In this document: piece after piece, positions 50,550-59,694 of the stretch
Numbering within the stretch: position 1 is the stretch's first letter
How the letters are laid out: each line of letters begins with the position of its first letter
Source: Neptunicoccus cionae
GTDB taxonomy: Bacteria > Pseudomonadota > Alphaproteobacteria > Rhodobacterales > Rhodobacteraceae
Length of the DNA stretch: 64,000 nucleotides
Direction: 5' to 3'
NCBI RefSeq assembly: GCF_002860325.1
Contig: NZ_PKOJ01000008.1
Location: forward strand, 186,001 to 250,000
Notes under the pieces: model-generated
What the model was told of the DNA's origin: nothing
The model's input: the letters and a program-made list of their open reading frames with translations, nothing else
Database searches by the model: none
Translations under genes and position numbers: made by a program

Positions 50550-51880
50550 CACGCGCTCTCTTTCAGGGCTTTGATGTGCTTGTTCACGGCCCCGCGATAG
50601 GTTGCCTTATCCACGTAATAGGCCATACGCGGCAGGTCGATGTAATTCATCCCGCCAGTGGCCCGCTCAAATCCTTTGGCTTTCTTCTGCTGAAGGGATT
50701 TCGCTTCATCATTGCCGTGTTGCAATCCGGCGATGTAGCGGGCGATCATCTCGGCCTGTTCGTGACGCCCCTGCCAGCCCAACCCCGAGGCTTCGACCAT
50801 GCCAAGCACAAACAGGTCATCCCGCTCCGGATGCATCGCGTTAAGGTAAAGATGGGGGGCAGACCCCCGCCAGTTCAGCAAGGCGTGGTCAATAAACGGA
50901 TAGTGCAGCTTGTACCCCGTCGCAGCAAGGATCATGTCGTATTCGCCCTGCGTACCGTCCTTGAAATGGACGGTATTACCGTCCATCCGGTCTATATCGG
51001 CACGGATTTTAATGTCACCGTGGCCTGCGTGAAACAGGATCAGGGAATTGACGATGGGGTGGCTTTCGTAAAGCTCGTAATCCGGTTTGGGGAAGCCGTA
51101 TTTCTGCGGATCACCCACAAACCATTTCAGGATCGCCCCGTCCACCTTGCGTTTCAACCACATGGGCAGTTTGATCATGCCGCCCATCGTATCTGCCGGT
51201 TTGCCGAATACGTACTTCGGCACGAAATAATACCCCCGCCGCATGGACAGTTCGCAGGATTTACCGTGATGGATTGCGTCCACCGCAATATCACACCCCG
51301 AATTGCCCGCCCCGACGATCAGCACCCGTTTTCCGGTAAATTGCGTCGGAGAACGATAGGCGCTGGAGTGGATTAACTCTCCGTCAAAGCTCCCTTCAAA
51401 TTCCGGCATATTGGGTTCGGACAGTGTGCCGTTCGCGATCAGGACGCCGGCAAATTCGGCAGAGTATTCTTCGCCGTCCACCTCCCAAATGATGCGCCAG
51501 CCCTCCCCGTTACCGCCAAGCGGTTCTGCAGATGTTACGCGGGCACCGAAAGTGTAATGGTCGTACAGCCCGAAATGCTGCGCAAATCCGCGGAAATAGT
51601 CCCGCAAATCACGATGAGACGGATATTCCGCCACATCTTCTGCCATCGGGTAATCTGCAAATTCCGTCATCGTCTTGGAGGAAATCAGATGCGCGGTATC
51701 ATACATGGTAGACAGCGGCGCATCGATGTCCCACAGCCCGCCTACATCTTTGTGCAGCTCAAACCCGTGGAAGGGGATGCCCTGCTCTTTCAGGGTTTTC
51801 GCCATCGCCAATCCCATCGGCCCTGCCCCGATCAGCGCATAACTCTGCGTGCCCTGCGGTTTTGTAATGTCTTTTGCCAA
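50549..51880 (-). CDS. Flavin-containing monooxygenase, TTG start
   Basis: A 443-residue FAD/NADPH monooxygenase of the FMO/Baeyer-Villiger group. FAD motif IGAGPMGLA lies near residue 18, the FMO-type fingerprint FDGELIHSSAY near 165-175 and the NADPH motif VGAGNSGCD near 190. These enzymes insert oxygen next to nitrogen, sulphur or a ketone. The start is decided by AGGAGG at 51893-51888, six bases before a TTG codon (51880-51878); an upstream frame extension would place this ribosome site inside the gene. First gene of a four-gene overlapping operon divergent from a TetR gene. Substrate unknown. Confidence 0.88.
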   Translation of the reverse strand: MAKDITKPQGTQSYALIGAGPMGLAMAKTLKEQGIPFHGFELHKDVGGLWDIDAPLSTMYDTAHLISSKTMTEFADYPMAEDVAEYPSHRDLRDYFRGFAQHFGLYDHYTFGARVTSAEPLGGNGEGWRIIWEVDGEEYSAEFAGVLIANGTLSEPNMPEFEGSFDGELIHSSAYRSPTQFTGKRVLIVGAGNSGCDIAVDAIHHGKSCELSMRRGYYFVPKYVFGKPADTMGGMIKLPMWLKRKVDGAILKWFVGDPQKYGFPKPDYELYESHPIVNSLILFHAGHGDIKIRADIDRMDGNTVHFKDGTQGEYDMILAATGYKLHYPFIDHALLNWRGSAPHLYLNAMHPERDDLFVLGMVEASGLGWQGRHEQAEMIARYIAGLQHGNDEAKSLQQKKAKGFERATGGMNYIDLPRMAYYVDKATYRGAVNKHIKALKESA

Positions 51881-51906
51881 AATATGCCTCCTCAATCCCG
51901 AATAAC

Positions 51907-51924
51907 ATTGAACAATCGTTCAAT
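51907..51924. promoter_or_regulatory. Candidate TetR operator
   Basis: A perfect inverted repeat ATTGAAC-AATC-GTTCAAT in the 76 bases between the divergent monooxygenase and TetR starts. Size and symmetry are right for a TetR dimer, and its position allows control of both promoters. Confidence 0.78.
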
Positions 51925-51956
51925 ATAAGGCAAGATAAATCTTGAGAGGTATCGAA

Positions 51957-52625
51957 GTGGATGAAATCAAACGCAAAAGAGCGCCGTCCAAACGGTCTCT
52001 GGAAACCCGTCAGCGGATTTTTGACAGTGCAGAGCAGTTGTTTGCAGAGCGGGGATTCGACGGTGCCTCGATCCGGGATATTGCCAAACTGGCCGGAGTC
52101 CAAACCGCACTCGTGAACCATCACGGCGGGGCAAAAGCGGATTTCTTTGAAGCCATCGTCGCCCGCCGCGCCGAACCGCTGGCCCAGAAACGGCTGGCGG
52201 AACTGGCTCGCATCCGGCCTGACCTTGCAAACCTTTCCGAAGAGGAAGCGGTTCTGGCGGTATTGCACGCCTTTATTGATCCGTTTCTGGCACTTGCGCG
52301 GGATGACACGGGCTGGCAGGCCTATGCGCGGCTGGTGGCGCAAGTGTCCTCCGATCAACGCTGGGCCACACTGGCGGCGACGTATTTCGATCCCACAGCA
52401 CAAAGATTTCTAATGGCACTGACTGAACGCTTTCCCGCCGCCCCGCCTGCCACAGTGGCGCAGGGATTTGTCTTTACAATTTCGGCGGTACTGGGACTGG
52501 TCACATCACGCTGGCGCATATCCGCACTGGCAGACAGCAAAAACCGACCGGACGATCAGGACGTGATCGCAGGGCTTTATTCATATGCGGGCAGAGGATT
52601 TCTGGCATTACTGGAACGGGATTAA
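51957..52625 (+). CDS. TetR family transcriptional regulator, GTG start
   Basis: A 222-residue TetR regulator: DNA-binding helix-turn-helix at about residues 15-65 (RIFDSAEQLFAERGFDGASIRDIAKLAG split by the turn, ending ALVNHHGGAKADFF) and an effector-binding C-terminal domain. It is divergent from the monooxygenase operon with a palindrome between, so it most likely represses that operon until the substrate appears. I chose GTG at 51957, with GAGAGGT six bases before; a TTG at 51942 is an alternative. Confidence 0.88.
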   Translation: MDEIKRKRAPSKRSLETRQRIFDSAEQLFAERGFDGASIRDIAKLAGVQTALVNHHGGAKADFFEAIVARRAEPLAQKRLAELARIRPDLANLSEEEAVLAVLHAFIDPFLALARDDTGWQAYARLVAQVSSDQRWATLAATYFDPTAQRFLMALTERFPAAPPATVAQGFVFTISAVLGLVTSRWRISALADSKNRPDDQDVIAGLYSYAGRGFLALLERD

Positions 52626-52640
52626 GCATCGCAGATTAAG

Positions 52641-53531
52641 CTATGCTTTTACGTCCATAATCCGCTGCAACAACTCTGTAGCCTCCTGCCCTTTCAGACT
52701 TTGTTGCCAGATCCGCTCTGCCACCGACTGGTGCAGTTTTACGGATTCCTCTGCTGCAGTAATCGTTGCGACACCGATCCGCACGTTGGCGGAAGCCCCC
52801 AGCCGGAACGGACTCGTCGCCACCTGTGCGCTGGTGCCTTTGCGCAGAATCTGAAAAATCGTACTGGGCATCGAATCCTGTACGATCCCGATTTGCATCC
52901 CGATTGGTTGTTCTTCGATCAGGGACTGGATGTTGCGAATTTCCTGACGGGCCACCTCAAACCGTTCAGCCGGAACCGGCGCTCCGCCATGCAGGTTGCC
53001 CACAAAACCCGAGGCGACGAATTGCTCCAGATCTGTGGCCGAGACCAGACCGATGATATTGGGCTTGCGTTCGCGGAACTGCTGTTTGCGCTGCAGCAGG
53101 ATGTCCATAAGCTGCGAAATCGTATTTTCCAGCCCGTCGCGGTTGGCGGCGGTCTCTGGCACGCTTTCCCGTAAAACCTGCGGCAGCATCTCGTCGTAGG
53201 CATCTGTGGTCAGCAAATAGGGTACAGGCCCGAACAGCACTGTAATCTGGTCCACCTCTGATTCAATCTGGCGCAGACGCTCGAAAAACGTGATCGCCGA
53301 AGAGATATTCTCCGACCCCACCCCGAACAAGGATGCCAGTGAAACATCCAGAAGATCGGCAATCTTGCCCAGCGCATCAACGCGGATCGGCTGGCCGGAT
53401 TCATATCTGTAAATCGCCGCCCGAGAGATGCCGGTCGCCGCTGCAACCTCCTCTGGCGTCAGCCCGGCACCGAGTCTATAGGACTTCAACCGTCTGCCAA
53501 TGTCCGAAATCATTTGATATTGAGATGTCAT
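52641..53531 (-). CDS. XRE-family HTH transcriptional regulator
   Basis: A 296-residue regulator with an N-terminal XRE (Cro/CI type) helix-turn-helix at about residues 9-68 (LTPEEVAAATGISRAAIYRYE). The remaining 230 residues form an effector domain that I do not recognise; it lacks an obvious cupin or peptidase signature. The ATG at 53531 starts just ahead of the DNA-binding domain; the longer reading frame upstream carries low-complexity residues over the promoter and is not believable. It diverges from the DctPQM/pyr operon and is its likely regulator, with a candidate operator between. Confidence 0.85.
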   Translation of the reverse strand: MTSQYQMISDIGRRLKSYRLGAGLTPEEVAAATGISRAAIYRYESGQPIRVDALGKIADLLDVSLASLFGVGSENISSAITFFERLRQIESEVDQITVLFGPVPYLLTTDAYDEMLPQVLRESVPETAANRDGLENTISQLMDILLQRKQQFRERKPNIIGLVSATDLEQFVASGFVGNLHGGAPVPAERFEVARQEIRNIQSLIEEQPIGMQIGIVQDSMPSTIFQILRKGTSAQVATSPFRLGASANVRIGVATITAAEESVKLHQSVAERIWQQSLKGQEATELLQRIMDVKA

Positions 53532-53590
53532 ACTCTGGGCTTTTTCCACGTTAGGTTCATCGGGTTTAGTCCAGATTTTGCCATCTGTGT

Positions 53591-53629
53591 AGACAAAACT
53601 TAGATTTTTCTCATTTTTGAGATTTGTCT
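53591..53629. promoter_or_regulatory. Candidate operator between XRE gene and dctP
   Basis: Nested inverted repeats: outer AGACAAA (53591-53597) with TTTGTCT (53623-53629), inner TCTCA (53609-53613) with TGAGA (53618-53622). TTGAGA at 53617-53622 and TACATT at 53639-53644, 16 bases apart, could be the -35 and -10 of the dctP promoter, so a bound repressor would cover the -35. Confidence 0.5.
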
Positions 53630-53683
53630 TGACTTTGATACATTGCTGCGGTCCTTTAGCAACGATTAACAGTGGAGAACACA

Positions 53684-54697
53684 ATGACGTTGAAAAAAAC
53701 AATAACACGCCGCGCGCTGGGCGCACTTGCATTCGGGGCTGTGGCCTTGTCTGCCGCGCCAGCACTTGCACAAGACTTCACGGCACGTATCGGCCATCTG
53801 GAATCCCCCCAGCAAAGCCGTCATGTGCATCTGGAAAAAGTTGCTGAACTGGTTAAGGAGCGCACCAACGGCGCTGTTGAATTCCAGATTTTCCCGCAGG
53901 CCCAACTGGGCAACCAGCGCCAGATGACCGAAGGCGTGCAGCTTGGAACGCTGGAAGCGACTGTTGCACCGGCGGCCTTCCTCGGCGGATTCAACCCAGT
54001 CGTCTCTGTGCTGGACATTCCTTACCTGATGCCCGCTGATGCCGCCGCCGCCCAAGCCCTGCGCGAGGGCCCGTTCGGGGATGCGTTGCTTGCATCTTTT
54101 GACAAACGTGGTGTCGTGGGTGTGGCCTGGTGGCCAAACGGTATGAAGAACTTTACCTCCAACGCGCCTCTGGATGATATTGCATCCTTTGCCGACCAGA
54201 AGTTCCGCGTGATGGATTCCAACATCCTGATCGAACAGTTCAACGCTCTTGGCGCCTCTGCCATCGCACTGCCTTTTGGCGAGTTGTACACATCCCTGCA
54301 AACCGGCGTTGTGGACGGGCAGGAAAACCCGCTCGACACCATCCAGCGCATGAAGTTCTTTGAAGTGCAGGACTATCTTGTAATATCCGAGCACGGCGCG
54401 ATGGAAGACATGGTTCTTTTCAATCCGATGTGGTGGAACAGCCTGCCGGACGAATACAAAACTGTCATTCAGGACACATTCAACGAAGTTGTCCCTGCCC
54501 TGACCGAGCATAAAGCGGCGGCTGTTGCGGAAGCTTTGACAGTGATCGGCGAAAGCGACATCAATATCCGCGAAGCCTCTGCCGAAGAGCGCACAGCCTT
54601 TGCCGAAAAAATGACACCGCCAGCCACTGCCGCCTATATCAAGCGCGCAGGTGATGAGGGCGAAGCCCTGATCGAAATCTACAACGCAAACAAGTAA
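53684..54697 (+). CDS. dctP: TRAP transporter substrate-binding protein, DctP type
   Basis: A 337-residue periplasmic receptor. The signal peptide (about 1-29) has an RR pair before the hydrophobic core and an ALA-QDF cleavage site. The mature protein follows the DctP pattern, with QIFPQAQLGNQRQMTEGVQ and DGQENPLDTI typical of the family's carboxylate-binding groove. I chose the ATG at 53684 because GTGGAG precedes it by six bases; a GTG at 53672 overlaps that site. First gene of the operon with dctQ, dctM and pyrimidine genes. The ligand is a carboxylate by family; orotate or dihydroorotate is suggested by context only. Confidence 0.92.
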   Translation: MTLKKTITRRALGALAFGAVALSAAPALAQDFTARIGHLESPQQSRHVHLEKVAELVKERTNGAVEFQIFPQAQLGNQRQMTEGVQLGTLEATVAPAAFLGGFNPVVSVLDIPYLMPADAAAAQALREGPFGDALLASFDKRGVVGVAWWPNGMKNFTSNAPLDDIASFADQKFRVMDSNILIEQFNALGASAIALPFGELYTSLQTGVVDGQENPLDTIQRMKFFEVQDYLVISEHGAMEDMVLFNPMWWNSLPDEYKTVIQDTFNEVVPALTEHKAAAVAEALTVIGESDINIREASAEERTAFAEKMTPPATAAYIKRAGDEGEALIEIYNANK

Positions 54698-54713
54698 GCG
54701 TTCTGCGTTCCGG

Positions 54714-54738
54714 TCGGGCCCGCCACTGTCGGGCCCGA
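54714..54738 (+). promoter_or_regulatory. Intercistronic hairpin after dctP
   Basis: A perfect 9-base stem TCGGGCCCG (54714-54722) with CGGGCCCGA (54730-54738) and a 7-base loop, followed by a mixed T-rich stretch (TCTCGTTTTCC). It probably causes partial termination or protects the dctP message, as seen after potD. Confidence 0.65.
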
Positions 54739-54788
54739 TCTCGTTTTCCCCCTGATCCGCCTTGCCGGTTGCAGCCAGAGGACCGAAT

Positions 54789-55301
54789 TTGAAACTCCTA
54801 AACCTACTCAGACTTGTGGAACGAACCTTTCTCGTCAGCGTCTTCCTTGCCATGGTCATTCTGTTCTTCGGCAATGTCGTCGCGCGGGAGATCGGCGGCA
54901 CCTTTGCCAGCCGCTTTGCATGGATCGAAGAGGCCGTGCGTTTCATGAATATCTTTCTGGTTTTTATCGCCCTCGGCCTGACCCTTGAAAAAGGACGTCA
55001 TGTCGGGATCGACACCCTGCGCAACAAATTGTCCGGCATGCCCCGCACTGTCCTGTTGAAACTGATCGACGGGGTCGGGTTCTTCTTTGCAATTTATCTT
55101 GCATGGCTCGGCATGAGCCTTGTGGAATTTGTGCTGATGACCGGCCAGCGCAGCCCGACGCTGAATATCCCCATCGGCTGGGTTTATATGGCTCCGGTTA
55201 CGGGGTTCGGCCTGCTCGCTTTACGCTTCGCCCTGTCTTTTTTCGGCGTCATCGACCGCTTTTCCGAAAACCAGCATGTAATCGAAGGGGATGACGCATG
55301 A
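54789..55301 (+). CDS. dctQ: TRAP transporter small permease (DctQ), TTG start
   Basis: A 170-residue membrane protein with four hydrophobic helices, the small TRAP subunit. The conserved WIEEAVRFMNIFLVFIALG is the DctQ hallmark and LEKGRHVGID follows it. Start is TTG at 54789, six bases after AGAGGA; an earlier TTG at 54762 has no ribosome site. The stop overlaps dctM by ATGA. Confidence 0.9.
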   Translation: MKLLNLLRLVERTFLVSVFLAMVILFFGNVVAREIGGTFASRFAWIEEAVRFMNIFLVFIALGLTLEKGRHVGIDTLRNKLSGMPRTVLLKLIDGVGFFFAIYLAWLGMSLVEFVLMTGQRSPTLNIPIGWVYMAPVTGFGLLALRFALSFFGVIDRFSENQHVIEGDDA

Positions 55302-56578
55302 TCCTGATTGTTATCGCGCTCGCCATTGTTCTTCTGGTGCTTGGCTTTGAGATGTTTCTGGTGCTGGGTGTCCCTGCACTTGCCACCAAGGAACTGTTCT
55401 ATGGCAACCTGCCTGATCCGGCAGTGGTGCAAAAAATCTTTGGCGGCGTGGACCATTCCACCCTGCTGGCGATCCCCTTCTTTATCTTTGCCGCACATCT
55501 GATGGGATCGGGCCAGATTGCGCGCAACCTGACAGGATTTGTACGCGCCATGATCGGCCATACCCGTGGCGGTATGGGGCATACAGTGATCGGCGGGTCT
55601 ATGGCCTTTGGCTCGGTTTCCGGCTCTGCCCCTGCCACGGTGGCGGCGATGGGCAAGATGGTCTATCCCGAGATGCGCAAGAACGGATTTTCCGAGAAGT
55701 TCAGCCTTGGTCTTTTGGTGGCCAGTGCGGAAACCGCCCTGCTGATCCCGCCCTCCATCACATTCATCATCTATGGCTGGATGACAGGCACCTCTATTGC
55801 GCGTCTGTTTGCAGGCGGACTGGCTGTGGGCATCTTTTTGGGACTGGCCTTTGCCGTCATGGTCTGGATCGAAGCCAAGCGCAAAGGCATTCAGCCCGAT
55901 GCGAAGACCTCTTGGGGACAACGGTTTCAAGCCCTGAAGGATTCAGCCTGGGCACTTGGCATGCCGGTGATTATCCTTGGCGGTATCTATTCCGGCACCA
56001 TCACACCCACCGAAGCCGCCGCCGTCAGCGTTATCTACGCCATTTTTGTGGAAATGGTCGTCTACCGGAATTTCGGCTTCAAGGACCTGTTCCGCATCAC
56101 CGAACAAAGCGCGATTTCCACCTGCGTGATCTTTATTCTGTTGGCGATGGGCGGGCTGATTTCCTTTTACGTTACACTGGCGCAGGTGCCGACCCAGATC
56201 ACCGATTTCCTGACAGCAATTGATGCCGGACCGATCCAGTTCCTGCTGGCGGTGAACGTCTGCTTCCTGATTGCCGGTATGTTCATCGATCCGAACTCTG
56301 CCCTGCTGATCCTTGTGCCACCGCTGTTTCCGGTGGCCACGGCCCTTGACGTTGATCCGGTGCATTTCGGGATGATCGTCACACTGAACATCAGTCTGGG
56401 CATGATCACCCCGCCCTTTGGTCTGGATATATTCGTGGCCTCCTCCACCCTGCAAAAACCGGTGCTGAACATCATCAGGGGGGTCTGGCCGTTCGTCTTC
56501 GTCAACATCCTCGTCCTGCTGGTGATCACCTACGTACCGCAAATCTCACTTTTCATCCCGAAGATGCTCTTCGGCTAA
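55298..56578 (+). CDS. dctM: TRAP transporter large permease (DctM)
   Basis: A 426-residue inner membrane protein with about twelve helices, the sodium-coupled transport subunit. It carries the expected glycine-rich loops (GSVSGSAPATVAAMG and GMITPPFGLDIFVAS) and ETALLIPPS. It overlaps dctQ and is 12 bases from the PyrK-like gene, so transport and pyrimidine enzymes are probably made from one message. Confidence 0.93.
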   Translation: MILIVIALAIVLLVLGFEMFLVLGVPALATKELFYGNLPDPAVVQKIFGGVDHSTLLAIPFFIFAAHLMGSGQIARNLTGFVRAMIGHTRGGMGHTVIGGSMAFGSVSGSAPATVAAMGKMVYPEMRKNGFSEKFSLGLLVASAETALLIPPSITFIIYGWMTGTSIARLFAGGLAVGIFLGLAFAVMVWIEAKRKGIQPDAKTSWGQRFQALKDSAWALGMPVIILGGIYSGTITPTEAAAVSVIYAIFVEMVVYRNFGFKDLFRITEQSAISTCVIFILLAMGGLISFYVTLAQVPTQITDFLTAIDAGPIQFLLAVNVCFLIAGMFIDPNSALLILVPPLFPVATALDVDPVHFGMIVTLNISLGMITPPFGLDIFVASSTLQKPVLNIIRGVWPFVFVNILVLLVITYVPQISLFIPKMLFG

Positions 56579-56590
56579 GAAAGGCAAAAC

Positions 56591-57436
56591 ATGTCACTGA
56601 TACAACGGCATACCGCCGGAGAGGTTTCTCCGGCGAACGGGACAACTCACGAAGTTGAAACCTCTGTAAAGTCGAACATAGCTGTGAATGGCGAGTACCG
56701 TCTGCTGACACTCGATGCGCCGCAATGCGTGTTGGACTGCCAGCCGGGACAGTTCTTTCACATCCTCTGCCCTGTCACCACCACCGAGCAACCCTACCTG
56801 CGCCGCCCGATGAGCATCTACGGTTATTCCGCTGACAAAGGCGAATTGCAGTTCCTGTACAAAGTCACTGGCGAAGGCACGCGGGCGCTGGCAACACTGG
56901 CAAAGGGCGACAGGCTGAACGTGCTTGGTCCGCTCGGGGTTGGCTTTCGCATCCGCGACGACTGGCAGAACCTTTTGTTGCTGGCGCGGGGAGTCGGGCT
57001 GGCGACATTGGCGCCGCTAGCACAAGAAGCGCAACGCCTGAACCGCAAGCTGGTTGCGATCTGTTCGGCCCGTAGCGCCGATGTCCTGATGTCTATCGAC
57101 CATTTCAAAAGCCTTGGCGCAGAGGTGATTACTGTCACCGATGCCGAGGGCACCTCCGGTCTGGAAAACCTGCGCGAAATCATCGAAGGTCGCATCGCGG
57201 CGCAGGGCGTGGATGCCATGTACACCTGCGGATCGAACCGGATGCTAAAGCTGCTGCAAGAGATCGGTGCGACCCACAACATCCCCGGTGAAATCGCACT
57301 GGAACAGCAAATGGCCTGCGGGCTTGGCATGTGCCAATGCTGCGTGCGTTCCTTTAACCGCAAGGGCGTAATCACACAGGAACGGGTCTGTCGCGAAGGC
57401 CCCGTCTTTGGCATAGAGGAGGCGATGGCATGGTAA
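56591..57436 (+). CDS. Dihydroorotate dehydrogenase electron-transfer subunit (PyrK-like)
   Basis: A 281-residue iron-sulphur flavoprotein of the PyrK type, which passes electrons between NAD and the FMN of a class 1B dihydroorotate dehydrogenase. FAD-binding RRPMSIYGY is near residue 72, an NAD-site stretch ARGVGLATLAPL follows, and the [2Fe-2S] cysteines are CGLGMCQCC with a fourth in VCREGPVF. The overlap with pyrD and the class of PyrD support a heterotetramer. The NAD loop (ARGVG rather than GGGIG) departs from the usual form. Confidence 0.86.
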   Translation: MSLIQRHTAGEVSPANGTTHEVETSVKSNIAVNGEYRLLTLDAPQCVLDCQPGQFFHILCPVTTTEQPYLRRPMSIYGYSADKGELQFLYKVTGEGTRALATLAKGDRLNVLGPLGVGFRIRDDWQNLLLLARGVGLATLAPLAQEAQRLNRKLVAICSARSADVLMSIDHFKSLGAEVITVTDAEGTSGLENLREIIEGRIAAQGVDAMYTCGSNRMLKLLQEIGATHNIPGEIALEQQMACGLGMCQCCVRSFNRKGVITQERVCREGPVFGIEEAMAW

Positions 57437-58374
57437 ACCTTTCCACTCAAATTGGCAGCCTGACGCTGGCCAATCCGATCATGCCCGCCTCTGGCACCTT
57501 TTCCGAAGACCTGTCCGAAGTGCTGGACCTGCACCAGTTGGGCGCCCATGTAACCAAGACAATCACCGCGGAAAAGCGGGGCGGCAACCCGACCCCGCGG
57601 GTCTGCGAAGTGCGCGGCTCCATGCTGAACTCTATCGGCATCCCATCCAAGGGCGTGCAGCATTTCATCGACAATACGATCCCGTTCTACAACGCCTATG
57701 ACGTGCCCTTGGTCGTCAGTATTTCGGCCAATTCCGCCGATGAATTCGCACGCATCTGCGAGCAGGTTTCCGTGCCCGGTGTGGCCGCGATTGAAGTGAA
57801 TATCTCCTGTCCTAACATCGAAGAAGACGGCAAGGCCTTCGCCATGCGTCCATCGACCACCACTACCGTGATGGAAAAGCTGCGCAGCGCCTCTGACCTG
57901 CCGCTTTGGGCCAAGCTCAGCCCCAATACAGGGGAAACCATAGAGGTCGCCCTTGCCGCGGAAGAGGCAGGCGCCGATGCGCTGGTGGTGGCCAATACAC
58001 TGCTGTCGATGGCGATTGACATCGATACCCGCAAACCGAAACTCGGCAATCTGATGGGCGGTCTGTCCGGCCCTTCGCTAAAACCGATTGCCCTGCGCAT
58101 GGCCTATCAATGCGCCAAATCGGTTCAGATTCCGGTTATCGGCTGCGGCGGCATTTCCACGGTAGAAGACATTGTGGAATACCTGATTGCAGGGGCCACG
58201 GCGGTTCAGATCGGCACCGCAACCTTTATCAATCCCAACATTATGGTGACTCTGCTCGGGCAGTTGGAAACCTATCTGGAAACCCGGAATATCGCCAGCG
58301 TTAGCGATCTGGTCGGATCGGTTCGCGATGAGAATGCCGCCGATGCTGTCGTCTTCATGGAGACCGCCCCATGA
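57430..58374 (+). CDS. pyrD: Dihydroorotate dehydrogenase, class 1B
   Basis: A 314-residue FMN enzyme interconverting dihydroorotate and orotate. The class 1 active site NISCPN carries the catalytic Cys (class 2 enzymes have Ser), the FMN Lys lies in AKLSPNTG, and GCGGIS closes the phosphate site. The start overlaps PyrK by 7 bases. Proteobacteria usually make orotate with the membrane-bound class 2 enzyme, so a 1B pair in a transporter operon suggests a specialised role in salvage or in the reductive direction. Related dihydropyrimidine dehydrogenases are the main alternative. Confidence 0.88.
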   Translation: MVNLSTQIGSLTLANPIMPASGTFSEDLSEVLDLHQLGAHVTKTITAEKRGGNPTPRVCEVRGSMLNSIGIPSKGVQHFIDNTIPFYNAYDVPLVVSISANSADEFARICEQVSVPGVAAIEVNISCPNIEEDGKAFAMRPSTTTTVMEKLRSASDLPLWAKLSPNTGETIEVALAAEEAGADALVVANTLLSMAIDIDTRKPKLGNLMGGLSGPSLKPIALRMAYQCAKSVQIPVIGCGGISTVEDIVEYLIAGATAVQIGTATFINPNIMVTLLGQLETYLETRNIASVSDLVGSVRDENAADAVVFMETAP

Positions 58375-59651
58375 CCACCGCCCCGTTCACTGTCGACCCG
58401 GACGAGTTGCGGCTTGCAACGCAATGGTTCGACGACATCTACAACATAAGCCGGGACCGCCTTGGCGTGTCCCGTCCGTCCTACTCCGCCAAAGAGACCG
58501 AAGTTCTGGAATTTCTGGCCGATCTCTGCCGTGCAGAGGGGCTGGTTGTGGAAACCGATGCGGGGCAGAACCTGTTGATTTCCCTACCCGAAGATGCGGA
58601 TGCAGAAAAATTCGTGATTGTCGGCTCCCATGTGGACTCTGTGCCGATGGGCGGGAACTACGACGGTATGGCGGGCGTTCTGGCCGGTCTGATGTGCCTG
58701 TTCCGCGCCCGCAGGAACGGGACCCGTTTTGCCCGCCCTGTAAAGGTTCTGGCCATGCGGGGCGAGGAAAGCGCGTGGTTCGGACCCTGCTACATCGCCT
58801 CCAAAACGCTGATGGGCACCCTTGGTGCTGACGAACTGGCCTCCGCCCATAAAGGCGACGGGCGAAGCCTTGCGGATCACATGGCGGATGTTGGAATTGA
58901 CATGGCGCGGGTTTCGCGAGGTCAACCGCTCATGGATAAAGCCGACATTCTGGAATATATCGAACTGCATATCGAACAGGGGCCGTTGCTGATCGGAAAG
59001 GACCAACCTGCAGCTGTTGTTTCGGGCATTCGCGGCAATTTCCGCCACAAACAGGTGCGCTGCATCGGGGAGGCAGGCCATTCCGGTGCCGTGCCCCGCG
59101 CGTTTCGAAAAGACCCTGTGCTGGCGATGGCCGACCTGTTGCACCGTCTGGATGAAAGCTGGCTGACCATCGTGCAAAAAGGCGACGATCTGGTGCTGAC
59201 CTCTGGCGTGGTCGGGACCGATCCCGAACGCCACGCCATGTCGCGCATTGCCGATGAAATCCGCTTCAGCCTTGATATCCGCAGCCAGAACAGCGAAGTG
59301 CTGGAAGCGATGGCGATGCTGTTGCGCGAAGAAATGGACAAGATCGCAGCAGAGCGCGGCGTGTCCTTTGACCTTGGGGATGTGAACAACACCCCCCCTG
59401 CCCTGATGACGCCGGAACTGGTGGAGCAACTGGAACAGGCCATGGCGCGCCTTGGCATGGAGCCGACGACGATGGCGTCGGGCGGCGGCCATGATGCGGC
59501 GGTATTTTCCAACGCCGGCGTTCCCGCTGCGATGGTTTTTGTGCGCAACCAGAACGGCTCTCACAATCCGGACGAAGCGATGGAGATCGAGGATTTTCTC
59601 GCTGGTGTCTCGATCATTTATGAGTATCTGGTTAAGAGCGCCCCATGTTGA
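58371..59651 (+). CDS. M20 family amidohydrolase (N-carbamoyl-L-amino acid hydrolase/allantoate amidohydrolase type)
   Basis: A 426-residue metal enzyme that removes carbamoyl (ureido) groups. All five metal-site motifs are present: [33 protein letters not shown] and [10 protein letters not shown], in the order and spacing of carbamoylases and beta-ureidopropionase. It overlaps pyrD by ATGA and sits 43 bases before pyrE. N-carbamoyl-L-aspartate is an attractive substrate because it is the hydrolysis product of dihydroorotate; that is inference. Allantoate or beta-ureidopropionate are alternatives. Confidence 0.88.
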   Translation: MTTAPFTVDPDELRLATQWFDDIYNISRDRLGVSRPSYSAKETEVLEFLADLCRAEGLVVETDAGQNLLISLPEDADAEKFVIVGSHVDSVPMGGNYDGMAGVLAGLMCLFRARRNGTRFARPVKVLAMRGEESAWFGPCYIASKTLMGTLGADELASAHKGDGRSLADHMADVGIDMARVSRGQPLMDKADILEYIELHIEQGPLLIGKDQPAAVVSGIRGNFRHKQVRCIGEAGHSGAVPRAFRKDPVLAMADLLHRLDESWLTIVQKGDDLVLTSGVVGTDPERHAMSRIADEIRFSLDIRSQNSEVLEAMAMLLREEMDKIAAERGVSFDLGDVNNTPPALMTPELVEQLEQAMARLGMEPTTMASGGGHDAAVFSNAGVPAAMVFVRNQNGSHNPDEAMEIEDFLAGVSIIYEYLVKSAPC

Positions 59652-59694
59652 AACCCTCTCCTGTCACAGCGCAACCGATTGTAAAGGAACACAG

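Noticed and set aside
53532-53771. An 80-residue N-terminal extension of the XRE regulator
   Set aside because: It would cover the divergent promoter and operator and overlap dctP; the DNA-binding domain begins right after the ATG at 53531.
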